Counted from the stretch's first letter, positions 1 to 8,438 are shown. The stretch: 64,000 nt of DNA from Clostridiales bacterium FE2011 (GCA_017569305.1 CP069418.1:1550001-1614000), one strand, 5' to 3'. Made by a program: numbers and translations. The notes: generated by a model from the letters alone, not told the origin.

Positions 1-2281
1 TCTTCCTCAGGTCCTGCTGGATCCCGGCCCGCAGGATCCCTGTTCCCTTTCCGTGAATGACATAAACCTCATTCAGTCCGGCCAGCACCGCTTCATCCAG
101 GTACAGGCTCACCGCGTCCAACGCTTCCTCCAGGTTCATTCCCCGTACGTCGCATTCGCTCTTCACCGTCCGGGTCATCATGCCTGTCTTCGCCTTTACG
201 GTTGTCTTCTCCTTCGCCGGAGCTTCCTTAATCAGCCGAAGCTGCGAAAGCTCCGCCGTAAACTTCATCATGCCGGTCTGCAGCCGTACCTCGCCTTTTT
301 CATCCGGAGGCGCCAGCACGGTTCCCTCTACGCCCAGGGTCAGAATCTTCACTTTATCCCCGGCCTTGACGGTCTTCGGCGCTTCGCCGCCGTCGGGTGC
401 AGCCTGTCCGAGGCCCTCCGCCAGCGCGTCGCTTTCCTTGTCCAGCCGCCTGCGCAGGTCGTTCACAGAGGCGTCTCCCTGCGCAGCGTTCTTCTTCATT
501 TTCTTCAGTTCGGCAATGACGCTCTCACTTTCCCGTCTTGCCTGATCCACAATATGCTTCGCGTCCTCCCGGGCTTTGCGCAGCGCCTGTTCCCGCTTCT
601 GTTCCATCTCCCGGCGCAGCTGTTCCGCTTCATTGCGCAGCTTGATGGTTTCACGGTTCGCTTCCTCAGCCAGCTGGCGTTCCTTTTCCGCCACCTGCCG
701 GTGATACTCTGCGTTGGCAATCACGTCTTCAAACCGGATCGCGTTTCCGCTCAGCAGTTTCCGGGCTGCGTCAATCAGGTTTTCCGGCAGTCCCAGCCGC
801 CGGCTGATTTCAAAGGCGTTGCTCTTTCCGGGAACGCCGATGGACAGGCGGTACGTCGGCCGCAGCGTCTCCACGTCAAACTCCACCGAGGCATTTTCAA
901 CGCCCTGTGTAGTCAGAGCAAAAGCCTTCAGCTCGCTGTAGTGGGTCGTTGCCAGGGTCCGCACTTTGATATGCAGCAGCCGTGTCAGGATGCTCTGGGC
1001 CAGGGCAGCACCTTCCGTGGGATCCGTTCCGGCGCCCAGTTCGTCAAACAGCACCAGGTCCCGGGGCGTCACCTCGTGCATAATCTCCACGATGTTGGTC
1101 ATATGTCCGGAGAAAGTGGACAGGCTCTGTTCAATGCTCTGCTCGTCTCCGATATCCGCAAACACCTGCTCAAATACAGCTAGCTCTGTTCCCGGATCCG
1201 CCGGCACCTGGAGGCCCGCCTGGGCCATCAGGGTAAACAGACCCACGGTCTTCAGTGTTACTGTCTTACCGCCGGTATTCGGGCCGGTAATGATCAGGGA
1301 AGTAAACTCTTCTCCAAGCCATATTGTAGAGGGCACTACCTTTTCCGGATCAATCAGCGGATGACGTCCGCGGATGATCTTCAGGTGTCCTTCATTGTTC
1401 ATCTTCGGGCTCACGCAGAAAAACCGGCGGCTCAGCAGTCCCTTGGCAAAGATGAAATCCAGCTCCGCCAGCTGCTCCTGGGTTTCCGCCATGGCCGCGG
1501 CATAGGGCGCCACTTCAGCGGATAATGCCGCCAGGATCCGGGCAATCTCCTGCTGTTCCTTCAGTTCCCACTGTTTCAGTTCATTGCCCATTTCCACCGC
1601 GGCCATCGGCTCGATGAACAGCGTCGCGCCGGAAGAGCTCTGGTCATGAACCAGGCCGGGGACGCTGGAGCGGAATTCCGCCCGCACCGGCAGCACATAC
1701 CGGTTGTTTCTCACGGTGATGATCGGATCCTGCAGCGCTTTTTGCAGTGTGGCGGAGTGGATCATCTGATTCAGCTTATCCCGGATCCGGTCCTGGGCTC
1801 CCCGCAGATGCCGACGGATATTCATCAGCTCGCTGCTGGCCCGGTCAGCTATTTCATCTTCGGAGATAATCGCGTCCGTTATATCCCTTTCAATATTCCG
1901 GGCAACAAAAAGGCCCTCCGCCTTTGCCCGCAGTATGGGAGTATTTTCCCGTTCCGTTACCAGCGCATCCTGGGCCGCGCGGCTCGCCCGCAACAGTTCA
2001 GCCACATTCAGCAGCATCCCGGCACTCAGGCTTCCGCCTTTCTCGCAAACCACCAGCGCCGGTTTTACATCCGGAAACGCAATCATCGGATGTCCGCCGG
2101 TATACTGAAGAATGACGGTTGCCTCTTCCGTCTCCGCCTGCAGTGCCTGCACGGCAGTCAGTTCATCCGCCGGTTCCAGTGCCCGGCACTTCTCCGCCCC
2201 TGCCGGCGTCAGTGCACCCTCAGCCAGGAGCTCTCGGATCCTGGTAAACTCCAGCACCCGCAGTGTTCTTTCTTTCATCAT
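1..2281 (-). CDS. mutS2: MutS2 family ATPase/Smr-domain protein (partial, 3' end outside window)
   Basis: MutS2 proteins bind branched DNA or, as now shown in Bacillus, collided ribosomes, using a MutS-type ATPase and a C-terminal Smr nuclease domain. The minus-strand translation has the MutS core and clamp in the first ~320 residues, Walker A GPNTGGKT at about residue 331, Walker B with FDELGAGTDPTEG, a long charged coiled coil, a KOW-like segment (VKAGDKVKILTLG) and the start of an Smr domain (DVRGMNLEEALD, then HGKGTGILR). The frame runs off the left edge, so the last part of Smr is missing from the window. Two adjacent ATGs (2281 and 2278) follow an AAGGAA Shine-Dalgarno site; I took the first. 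It follows the U32 gene, as in the common zapA-U32-mutS2 order of Bacillota. Confidence 0.95.
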   Translation of the reverse strand, partial: MMKERTLRVLEFTRIRELLAEGALTPAGAEKCRALEPADELTAVQALQAETEEATVILQYTGGHPMIAFPDVKPALVVCEKGGSLSAGMLLNVAELLRASRAAQDALVTERENTPILRAKAEGLFVARNIERDITDAIISEDEIADRASSELMNIRRHLRGAQDRIRDKLNQMIHSATLQKALQDPIITVRNNRYVLPVRAEFRSSVPGLVHDQSSSGATLFIEPMAAVEMGNELKQWELKEQQEIARILAALSAEVAPYAAAMAETQEQLAELDFIFAKGLLSRRFFCVSPKMNNEGHLKIIRGRHPLIDPEKVVPSTIWLGEEFTSLIITGPNTGGKTVTLKTVGLFTLMAQAGLQVPADPGTELAVFEQVFADIGDEQSIEQSLSTFSGHMTNIVEIMHEVTPRDLVLFDELGAGTDPTEGAALAQSILTRLLHIKVRTLATTHYSELKAFALTTQGVENASVEFDVETLRPTYRLSIGVPGKSNAFEISRRLGLPENLIDAARKLLSGNAIRFEDVIANAEYHRQVAEKERQLAEEANRETIKLRNEAEQLRREMEQKREQALRKAREDAKHIVDQARRESESVIAELKKMKKNAAQGDASVNDLRRRLDKESDALAEGLGQAAPDGGEAPKTVKAGDKVKILTLGVEGTVLAPPDEKGEVRLQTGMMKFTAELSQLRLIKEAPAKEKTTVKAKTGMMTRTVKSECDVRGMNLEEALDAVSLYLDEAVLAGLNEVYVIHGKGTGILRAGIQQDLRK

Positions 2282-2300
2282 AGCTATTAATTCCTTCGGA

Positions 2301-2335
2301 ATTATGAATTCATAATTCACAATTCATAATTATTC
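2301..2335. repeat. Heptamer tract between U32 and mutS2
   Basis: Imperfect tandem copies of a 7-base unit (AATTCAT/AATTCAC, plus strand) fill the gap. The U32 stop codon (complement of 2330-2332) lies inside the tract, and the mutS2 ribosome binding site begins just beyond it. Confidence 0.75.
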
Positions 2336-4765
2336 TACTGGTCTTTTCCAATGTCCGGATGTAGTTTCCCCATCCGTCTTCCGTCCTTCTTTGAAAGCCT
2401 TTAGAACCATTCTTGTGTCTTCCGGATCCTCCGTAGTCAGGACAACCGCTCTGTTTAATTCTGAATTCTGAATTCTGAATTCTGAATTGATTATGTCCGT
2501 CGGGAAGGCATTCATCAGCTGTACCAGACACCCTTCCGGCAGCCGCTGACGCAGGAGCGGGAATCGGTATCCCTTCCGGTCTTCCAGCACCTGGTCCTTC
2601 AGTGCGTCCGGATGTCCTTCATCGCACATCCGGCAGCCTGCATGTCCTTTCTTCAGTCCCAGGGCAGTCCGCGCCGGACAGTGGTGCAGCAGCATCAGCC
2701 GTGTCCGTCCGTAAACCGTTGTCACAACAGGCGCGCCCCCGGCCAGGAGCGTCTTCAGTTCCTGTCCCGTCAGTTCAGGTGAGGCTGTCACAAACGCGCA
2801 CCCTTCCTCCATCAGCAGCGAAGCCGCCTGGCGGTTCATCACCGGAACCCCTGCGCCTGCCGCATAAGCTACCGGCCAGTCCGTTCCCAACTGTCCGACA
2901 GAACCCAGTACAACGCCGCCGAGCAGTTCCTTGTTTTCTTCTGTATAACGCCGCAGGGCCTGCAGGGTCTCTTCCTCACATACATCCGGCAGGGCCAGCC
3001 AGTCTCCCGGCTGGATTACCACCTTCAGTGCCTGCAGGGCTTCCGTCCGGTAATCCTCCGGACACCAGACCACCCGCAGCCCGGCTGTTCTGGCTAACTC
3101 AGCCTGCTCTGTCGTCCGAACATAAGCAGTCTGCGGCACTTCTCCCGCAGGAAGGTATTCCGCACAATCTTTTAATCCTGAATTCTGAATTGTTGAGCTG
3201 CTGTCCAAATCTTTGATTTGGGTAACAGCTGCCATGCTACAGCTGTCAAAGGATCTTTGATCCTTTGGTAACAGCGATCGCAGAAATTCTGAATTGGAAA
3301 TTCGTTGTTCGAATTCCCTTATTCTCTCCTCCGCCAGCGCTTCCAGCGCTTCCCGTCGGATAGCGTTCACCCGGCTTACCGGCACAAAGGCGCCTGCCGT
3401 CTTCGCTTTAACCTCACGCGGAACAAAGACCGTATCCCCGGTCTTTTCCAGGCTGCGTCCCAGTTCTTCCTCTGTGACCGCCCGGGTTTTCGCAGCTTCC
3501 ACGACTTCACCCGTGACCGTCACGGTATTCTCTCCGTCCGTAGCAGTCAGGCGCAGTGCTTCTCCGGGCATCGCCTTCAGGAAAAGATCCACCGGCACTG
3601 TCCTGCCCTTCATCGCTTCCGCTTTTTCCAGCTGATCCACAGCCGTCTGGCGGAATACGATATCCCCGCCTTTGGCCTTCACGTCCGGCCTCAGCCGCAG
3701 GATAGCCGTCTCCCCGGTCTTCAGGTTCGGTCCGGCATAAACCAGGCTGATCTCCTCATGTGCTCCCCGCAGTGAAAGCCCGTCACCATTCCGCAGGTCT
3801 TTTTCCAGCTGTACCTTTGCCAGTTTTCCGTCTGCAGCCGTCACCCGGCCGATCCGGACGCCCTGGTGATTCACCGTGTCCGGGAATATCACCCCCGCGT
3901 CCTCGCAGCCCAGGGCATATCCCTTCATGAAGCCGCCCCGGTTAAAGATCTGGAGCAGCCCCTCTTTTTCTGCTTCGTCGGCCTTCTCAAAGCTTCCCCG
4001 TTCAAGGCTGTCCATGCCTTTCCGGTAGCTGGCCGCCACAGTGGCCACATATTCCGGCCGCTTCAGTCTGCCTTCAATCTTGCAGGAAACCACACCGGCC
4101 TCCGCCAGCTTCGGCAGTTCATCCCGCAGGCATACGTCCCTGGGACTCAGCCATGCGCCCCGGCGTCCGCGATAGTCATACTCCATCCGGCAGGGCTGGG
4201 CACACCGGCCGCGGTTTCCGCTTCGTTCTCCAACCATGCTGGAGAACAGGCACAGTCCGCTCACTGCCACACACTGCGCGCCATGAACAAATACTTCAAT
4301 CTCAACACCGGTATCCGCACACTTGCGAATCTCTTCCAGGGAGCACTCCCGTGCCAGCACCGCCCTGCGGATTCCGTGTTTTCCGCACCATACCACTCCT
4401 GTCCGGTTGTGAATGGCCATCTGGGTACTCGCGTGCATCGTCAGGTCCGGGAAAAGGTTCCGGGCGATTCGCAGCACACCCAGGTCCTGCACCAGCACAG
4501 CGTCCGCATGAAGATCATTCAGCAGCCGCAGTACCTCTGTTACCTGTGCCAGTTCCCCGTCCTTCACCAGCGTGTTCACGGTCACATGAACCCGCATATG
4601 GCGCAGATGGGCATAGCGGATGGCATCTTCCAGCTCCTGCCGGTTAAAATTCCCTGCACCGGCGCGCGCACTGAAAGCGGAATACCCAAGGTATACCGCG
4701 TCCGCACCTGCCGCGTCTGCCCGTTCCAGAGCCGCGCGGTTCCCTGCCGGAGCCAGATTCTCCAT
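2330..4765 (-). CDS. Peptidase U32 family protein, RlhA-like, with repeat-derived insertions
   Basis: U32 proteins are Fe-S proteins; E. coli members RlhA and TrhP are needed for hydroxylation of 23S rRNA and tRNA, so an RNA-modification role is more likely than proteolysis. The N-terminal TIM-barrel part is clear, and residues near 160-200 fit the U32 signature (EVFVHGAQCVAVSGLC, then NRGRCAQPC with cluster cysteines). A DUF3656-like region follows, and the C-terminus has a second Cys group (CRMC) and the usual GHWKRPVE end. The protein is long at 811 residues because two stretches are in-frame repeat DNA: one encodes NSEFLRSLLPKDQRSF and onward (DNA 3174-3297), the other INSEFRIQNSELN (DNA 2457-2488). 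ATG 4765 follows AAGGAGTGTAGCGAC. Located between zapA and mutS2. Confidence 0.9.
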   Translation of the reverse strand: MENLAPAGNRAALERADAAGADAVYLGYSAFSARAGAGNFNRQELEDAIRYAHLRHMRVHVTVNTLVKDGELAQVTEVLRLLNDLHADAVLVQDLGVLRIARNLFPDLTMHASTQMAIHNRTGVVWCGKHGIRRAVLARECSLEEIRKCADTGVEIEVFVHGAQCVAVSGLCLFSSMVGERSGNRGRCAQPCRMEYDYRGRRGAWLSPRDVCLRDELPKLAEAGVVSCKIEGRLKRPEYVATVAASYRKGMDSLERGSFEKADEAEKEGLLQIFNRGGFMKGYALGCEDAGVIFPDTVNHQGVRIGRVTAADGKLAKVQLEKDLRNGDGLSLRGAHEEISLVYAGPNLKTGETAILRLRPDVKAKGGDIVFRQTAVDQLEKAEAMKGRTVPVDLFLKAMPGEALRLTATDGENTVTVTGEVVEAAKTRAVTEEELGRSLEKTGDTVFVPREVKAKTAGAFVPVSRVNAIRREALEALAEERIREFEQRISNSEFLRSLLPKDQRSFDSCSMAAVTQIKDLDSSSTIQNSGLKDCAEYLPAGEVPQTAYVRTTEQAELARTAGLRVVWCPEDYRTEALQALKVVIQPGDWLALPDVCEEETLQALRRYTEENKELLGGVVLGSVGQLGTDWPVAYAAGAGVPVMNRQAASLLMEEGCAFVTASPELTGQELKTLLAGGAPVVTTVYGRTRLMLLHHCPARTALGLKKGHAGCRMCDEGHPDALKDQVLEDRKGYRFPLLRQRLPEGCLVQLMNAFPTDIINSEFRIQNSELNRAVVLTTEDPEDTRMVLKAFKEGRKTDGETTSGHWKRPVE
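2457..2488. repeat. AATTCTG heptamer tract inside the U32 coding sequence
   Basis: Four and a half near-perfect copies of AATTCTG on the plus strand. In the gene's sense this reads CAGAATT repeats, translated in frame as INSEFRIQNSELN between conserved C-terminal segments (MNAFPTD before, AVVLTTEDPED after). Confidence 0.85.
3174..3297. repeat. Composite element: two hairpin units bounded by AATTCTG repeats, inside U32
   Basis: Heptamer remnants at 3174-3192 and 3283-3297 bracket two units of the same plan: GCTGTC, a stem, loop TTT, the other arm, GGTAACAGC. Unit 1 is 3200-3229 with stem CAAATC/GATTTG; unit 2 is 3242-3275 with stem AAAGGATC/GATCCTTT. In each unit GCTGT and ACAGC also pair as an outer stem. 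The stems differ in sequence but the frame around them is conserved. The whole block is an open, in-frame insertion in the U32 gene. Confidence 0.75.
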
Positions 4766-4784
4766 GTCGCTACACTCCTTGAAT

Positions 4785-4816
4785 TAATTCATAATTCACA
4801 ATTCATAATTCATAAT
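4785..4816. repeat. Heptamer tract upstream of U32
   Basis: Tandem AATTCAT/AATTCAC units lie directly 5' of the U32 ribosome binding site (minus strand). Confidence 0.75.
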
Positions 4817-4904
4817 GATTATATACCGGCATACTCCTGAATTTCATGCTGAAAGCTTTTATATCCATACGTCGGAAGTCATCTTCCGGATCAACTCAGC
4901 ACTT

Positions 4905-4936
4905 AATTCTGAATTATGAATTATGAATTCTGAATT
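4905..4936. repeat. Heptamer tract at the 3' end of zapA
   Basis: AATTCTG/AATTATG units overlap the last codons of zapA. The final residues IQNS and the stop codon are read from the tract. A small hairpin (GGAAG TCAT CTTCC, 4874-4887) lies beside it. Confidence 0.75.
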
Positions 4937-5193
4937 GCTTTGGCGCTCCGCGCCAATTGCTCGTTCTGCCTGCGCAGCATCGTATTCTCATCCTGCGCCT
5001 TCAGCAATTCTTCCGCCAGGTTAAAACAGGTCAGCACAGCCGCCTGCCCGGAAGGCAGGTTGGTTACCGCTGCCGTTTCGTTCAGTTTCCGGTCCACGAA
5101 AGACGCCACCCGCTTCACAAACTCCGGCGCGTCGCCGGATACCAGCGTATAGTTTTTGCCCGCAACCGTTACGGTGATTTTCTGCTTTTCCAT
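4921..5193 (-). CDS. zapA: Cell division protein ZapA
   Basis: ZapA binds and bundles FtsZ filaments at the division ring. The 90-residue product has the typical N-terminal domain (KITVTVAGKNYTLVSGD, then VDRKLNETAAV) and a helical coiled-coil tail (LLKAQDENTMLRRQNEQLA). The last residues, AIQNS and the stop codon, are supplied by a heptamer repeat tract, so the natural coiled-coil end may be slightly altered or shortened. The start ATG follows GGCAGGAAAT. It begins a zapA-U32-mutS2 set on the minus strand. Confidence 0.92.
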   Translation of the reverse strand: MEKQKITVTVAGKNYTLVSGDAPEFVKRVASFVDRKLNETAAVTNLPSGQAAVLTCFNLAEELLKAQDENTMLRRQNEQLARSAKAIQNS

Positions 5194-5253
5194 TTCCTGC
5201 CTCCTGTCTCTGTCAACCGCCTCATTGAGTACATATGATCCCGTACATAAGTG

Positions 5254-5290
5254 AAAAGCGCAGAAAGGGGTTCAACCCTTTCCGCGCTTC
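5254..5290 (-). terminator. Rho-independent terminator of the cyclophilin gene
   Basis: Hairpin with arms AAGCGC.GAAAGGG and CCCTTTC.GCGCTT (one mismatch), followed on the minus strand by TTTTC. It lies 10 bases past the cyclophilin stop codon. Confidence 0.8.
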
Positions 5291-5300
5291 AATGCTTTTC

Positions 5301-5819
5301 TCAGATCTGGTCAAAGGGATAGCACTGTCCGAATGTATCCACCCGGATCGATGCCATAACCTGCGGCTCAAGCGGTTTATCGGAGCGATCCCGCTTTGCC
5401 TTCACGATGTCCTCTGCCACGTCCATTCCTTCCAGCACTTTGCCGAAGGCAGCGTACTGTCCGTCCAGGTGGGGACTGTCGCTGGTCATGATAAAGAACT
5501 GGCTTCCGGCGGAATCAGGCATCATGCTGCGGGCCATGCTCAGCACACCGTAGGTATGCTTCAGGGGATTGTTAACTCCATTCGCAGCAAATTCGCCTTT
5601 GATGCAGTAGCCGGGGCCGCCGATGCCGATCCCCTTGGGATCGCCGCCCTGGATCATGAAGCCCGGAATGACCCGGTGAAAGATCAGTCCGTCATAGAAA
5701 CCGCTGTTGGCAAGCGCGGTAAAGTTGCCAACGGACTGCGGCGCGACTTCAGGATACAGTTCGCCTTTCATCACACGTCCGTCGTTCATAGTGATTGTAA
5801 ACACAGGATTCTGTGCCAT
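5301..5819 (-). CDS. Peptidyl-prolyl cis-trans isomerase, cyclophilin type
   Basis: Cyclophilins catalyse cis-trans isomerisation of X-Pro bonds. The 172-residue product is a single cyclophilin domain with no signal peptide, so it should be cytoplasmic. Visible family motifs are the [15 protein letters not shown] stretch with the catalytic Arg, the [22 protein letters not shown] core, and [11 protein letters not shown]. Good Shine-Dalgarno GGGAGG precedes ATG 5819. A promoter at 5909-5937 and a terminator at 5254-5290 make it a single-gene unit. Confidence 0.95.
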   Translation of the reverse strand: MAQNPVFTITMNDGRVMKGELYPEVAPQSVGNFTALANSGFYDGLIFHRVIPGFMIQGGDPKGIGIGGPGYCIKGEFAANGVNNPLKHTYGVLSMARSMMPDSAGSQFFIMTSDSPHLDGQYAAFGKVLEGMDVAEDIVKAKRDRSDKPLEPQVMASIRVDTFGQCYPFDQI

Positions 5820-5908
5820 GTTTCTGATTTTCCTCCCTTTGGAGCTCCGCTCCAGTTCCAGATTGTTTTTGAAATATAATTACCTTCATTCAGAATGAAA
5901 GCTTCCCT

Positions 5909-5937
5909 ATTATAACGATTTTTCCCTCCCATGGCAA
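5909..5937 (-). promoter_or_regulatory. Sigma-A-type promoter for the cyclophilin gene
   Basis: Minus strand TTGCCA, 17-base spacer, TATAAT; about 90 bases before the start codon. Confidence 0.75.
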
Positions 5938-6009
5938 GCAGTGCCACAGCACCGGGATATTGAAGCCTTCCTTCAATCACACCATAGAGGTAAAAAGTAA
6001 ATATAACAC

Positions 6010-6109
6010 CCGCCCTTGGGCGGATATTTCACACAGAACCGCGCTGCGGTTCTGTATTTCACATCGCGAAAGCGATATTTCATATTTGCCCAGCGGGCAA
6101 ATATTTCAT
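6010..6109. repeat. Array of four unlike hairpins joined by ATTTCA(C/T)
   Basis: Four perfect hairpins follow one another: 6010-6023 (CCGCCC/GGGCGG, loop TT), 6033-6055 (ACAGAACCGC/GCGGTTCTGT, loop GCT), 6063-6076 (ATCGC/GCGAT, loop GAAA) and 6084-6102 (ATTTGCCC/GGGCAAAT, loop AGC). Each is followed by ATTTCAC or ATTTCAT. The stems share no sequence; the linkers do. The array lies between the divergent promoters at 5909-5937 and 6144-6172, so neither should transcribe it. Confidence 0.85.
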
Positions 6110-6111
6110 TC

Positions 6112-6145
6112 AAAAAAGGCACAAAGCATACTCTGCGCCTTTTTT
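6112..6145. terminator. Terminator-like hairpin between hairpin array and GNAT promoter
   Basis: AAAAAAGGC at 6112-6120 pairs with GCCTTTTTT at 6137-6145, giving a T-run on either strand. It abuts the GNAT promoter -35 box and may insulate that promoter or end a transcript from the array. Confidence 0.55.
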
Positions 6146-6172
6146 GACAACCTTCTCCATACTTTGTATAAT
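6144..6172 (+). promoter_or_regulatory. Consensus promoter for the GNAT gene
   Basis: TTGACA at 6144-6149, 17-base spacer, TATAAT at 6167-6172; a perfect match to the housekeeping consensus, 28 bases before the start codon. Confidence 0.9.
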
Positions 6173-6200
6173 AAGGGGATTCCCGAAAGGAGTACACGCT

Positions 6201-7004
6201 ATGACGATCGTACATCCCCAGCAGCCTGTAAACGGGCTGAACCCGGAAGACGTGTTCTACGCGGTCGACGACCTTGGAACACAAACCGGATATGGCTTTA
6301 TCCTCTATCAGCTCCAGCCCGGCCTGTATCCGGACTGTCCTGTCAATCTGTATTTTTCGCTGGCCGGAGATCCTGCTTCACGGTATCTCCTTTTCGGCGC
6401 GCTGGTTGCCCGCGCACGCATTCTGCAGAACGTGAATCCGCAGATGCGCTGCCGTCTGTACACAAGTATCGCCCCTAATGATATCCAGATGAAGGATTTC
6501 TATACTCATAACGGTTTTGACTGCAACGAAACCGATGAAGTCCTCCAGCTGGCCATCCCCTTCGGTGACGGGCGCATTCCGATGAGCTGCACTGTTGCTC
6601 CCACTCCCCTCAATACCTGGGACGAGCAGAACAGCCTCATCTACCGGCTCCAGATGAATGAAATCTCCTTTGTGGATATGAACTATCTCAAGAGCCTCCA
6701 GCGTATGCCCCACTTCATGACCCTCGGCCTGTACCGCAATGCGGTGCTCATCGGCGAAGCGATCATGGCCGGACAGGGCACGGACTGTGAACTGGTTGCC
6801 ATCTATATTGAGCCCGGCAGCCGGAACCAGGGCATGGGCAAAGCACTCCTGCATCGGCTGATGGCCATCATGGCCGCTGAAGGTGTTACCCGCATCACCA
6901 CCCGGATCATGAGCCGCAGTGTTCCCCAGCAGCGTCTGGCAGCGGACTTCGGAGGCACCGTTCTGGGCGTCAATATGATCTTCCCGGGCATGTATCTGAA
7001 CTGA
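6201..7004 (+). CDS. GNAT family N-acetyltransferase
   Basis: GNAT enzymes move an acetyl group from acetyl-CoA to an amine. The 267-residue length and two weakly similar halves suggest a double GNAT fold. The C-terminal half has the CoA-binding loop (IEPGSRNQGMGKALLHRLM, a Q-x-x-G-x-G type motif) after the strand CELVAIYIE. The N-terminal half is more degenerate. The substrate cannot be told. I used ATG 6201 because GAAAGGAG lies 6-13 bases upstream; the upstream in-frame codons overlap the promoter. It appears to be a single-gene unit between its own promoter and that of secD. Confidence 0.85.
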   Translation: MTIVHPQQPVNGLNPEDVFYAVDDLGTQTGYGFILYQLQPGLYPDCPVNLYFSLAGDPASRYLLFGALVARARILQNVNPQMRCRLYTSIAPNDIQMKDFYTHNGFDCNETDEVLQLAIPFGDGRIPMSCTVAPTPLNTWDEQNSLIYRLQMNEISFVDMNYLKSLQRMPHFMTLGLYRNAVLIGEAIMAGQGTDCELVAIYIEPGSRNQGMGKALLHRLMAIMAAEGVTRITTRIMSRSVPQQRLAADFGGTVLGVNMIFPGMYLN

Positions 7005-7046
7005 GTTCTTTTCCGGTTCTTCCCCTTGATTTACCTTGAATAGCGC

Positions 7047-7075
7047 TTGACGTAAAAACGTCAGGCGTTTATAAT
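7047..7075 (+). promoter_or_regulatory. secDF promoter with an overlapping palindrome
   Basis: TTGACG at 7047-7052, 17-base spacer, TATAAT at 7070-7075. A TGACGT-AAA-ACGTCA inverted repeat (7048-7062) covers the -35 box and part of the spacer and could be an operator; no regulator is identified. Confidence 0.75.
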
Positions 7076-7112
7076 ATCTTCAACTGTGTTTTCGAAGGAG
7101 GAAACGATCAAT

Positions 7113-8438
7113 ATGAAATCCGGCAATAAGCGCGTTGGCGGCAAAACCGGAGCCATCATCGCGCTGTGCGTGCTGCTCGTCGTCACCATCGCACTTGGCG
7201 TGATCGGTGTCACCGGAGTAAGCCTGCCTCCCCGTGGACTGTACAAGGTTCTGTCCTGGCTGCCCACCACCAATTCCGAGAACTGGCCTGAATCCCTGCC
7301 TCTGGGTCTTGATCTGCGGGGCGGTATGTATGTTGAATATTCCGGCAAAGCTCCGGAAGGTTCCACCGCGGACTTCGACAGCCTGCGCGAAGGTACCATG
7401 TCCATTATCCGCTCCCGTCTGTCTGACAAGGGCTACAATGAAGCCAATGTCCAGCAGCTGGGCGCTGACGGCATCCGTGTTGAAATCCCGGATGTTCAGG
7501 ACGATACCGTACTGGACCTGATCGGCGCTGCCGCTAAGATGGAGTTCAAAACTCCCGACGGCGAAGTCTTCATGACCGGCGACATGGTCAAGAAGGCCGT
7601 TTACAGCTACGGCGAAAAAGGTCATGAGATCGCCTTTGAACTGAATGAAGAAGGCGCCAAGATCTTCGGTGAAGTCACCGCCGCCAATGTCGGTAAGAAC
7701 CTGATCATTGAGCTGGACGGTGAACAGCTGGTTAACGCCACTGTCCAGACCGCAATCCTGGACGGCCACGGCGTCATCTCCGGCAACTACACCCAGGAAC
7801 AGGCGACCAGCGTTGCCGCCAAGATCCAGTCCGGTGCTCTGCCGCTGGAACTGACCCAGCAGAAGGTTGATAAAGTGTCCGCCACCCTCGGTCAGGACGC
7901 TGTGTCTTCCTCCGTGCGTGCCGCTCTGATCGGCATCCTGCTGATCATGCTCCTGATGATCCTCCGTTATCGTCTGAATGGTCTCATCGCCTCCTGGGCC
8001 CTGACCATTTACACGATCCTGCTGTTCCTGCTCATCGCTCTCTTCCATATCCAGCTGACCCTGCCCGGTCTGGCCGGTGTGGTTCTGGGCATCGGTATGG
8101 CAGTTGACGCGAACGTCATCATCTTCGAACGCTTCAACGAAGAAGTCCGCAAGGGCCGCAGCGTGAAGGCTGCCGTCCGCGCCGGTTTCAAAAACGCTAT
8201 GTCCGCTATCCTGGACGCCAACGTCACCACCCTGATCGCCGCCATCGTGCTGCTGTTCTACGGCACCGGTTCCATCCAGGGCTTCGCCAAGACCCTGCTG
8301 CTGGGCGTGGTTGTTTCCATGTTCACTGCGATCATTGTTACCCGCTTCCTCATGAACCGCTTCGTGAACGCTGGTGCTACCAACACCTCCCTCTATACCA
8401 AAGTAAACGTTGTTGATGAAAAGGAGGTTGAGGCGTAA
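7113..8438 (+). CDS. secD: Protein translocase subunit SecD
   Basis: SecD acts with SecF to support Sec-dependent export, using the proton gradient to help release of translocated chains. The 441-residue protein has an N-terminal membrane segment, a periplasm-side P1 region (LGLDLRGGMYVEY near residue 70), then the SecD/SecF membrane block beginning near residue 270 and including GVVLGIGMAVDANVIIFERF, the usual TM4 signature. ATG 7113 is the start: GGAGG is at 7097-7101. An upstream in-frame GTG would run through this site. The stop overlaps the secF start by one base. Confidence 0.97.
   Translation: MKSGNKRVGGKTGAIIALCVLLVVTIALGVIGVTGVSLPPRGLYKVLSWLPTTNSENWPESLPLGLDLRGGMYVEYSGKAPEGSTADFDSLREGTMSIIRSRLSDKGYNEANVQQLGADGIRVEIPDVQDDTVLDLIGAAAKMEFKTPDGEVFMTGDMVKKAVYSYGEKGHEIAFELNEEGAKIFGEVTAANVGKNLIIELDGEQLVNATVQTAILDGHGVISGNYTQEQATSVAAKIQSGALPLELTQQKVDKVSATLGQDAVSSSVRAALIGILLIMLLMILRYRLNGLIASWALTIYTILLFLLIALFHIQLTLPGLAGVVLGIGMAVDANVIIFERFNEEVRKGRSVKAAVRAGFKNAMSAILDANVTTLIAAIVLLFYGTGSIQGFAKTLLLGVVVSMFTAIIVTRFLMNRFVNAGATNTSLYTKVNVVDEKEVEA

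Noticed and set aside
2457..2488. Frameshift or pseudogene in the U32 gene because of repeat insertions
   Set aside because: The frame stays open and conserved segments resume on both sides of each insertion, up to the normal C-terminus.
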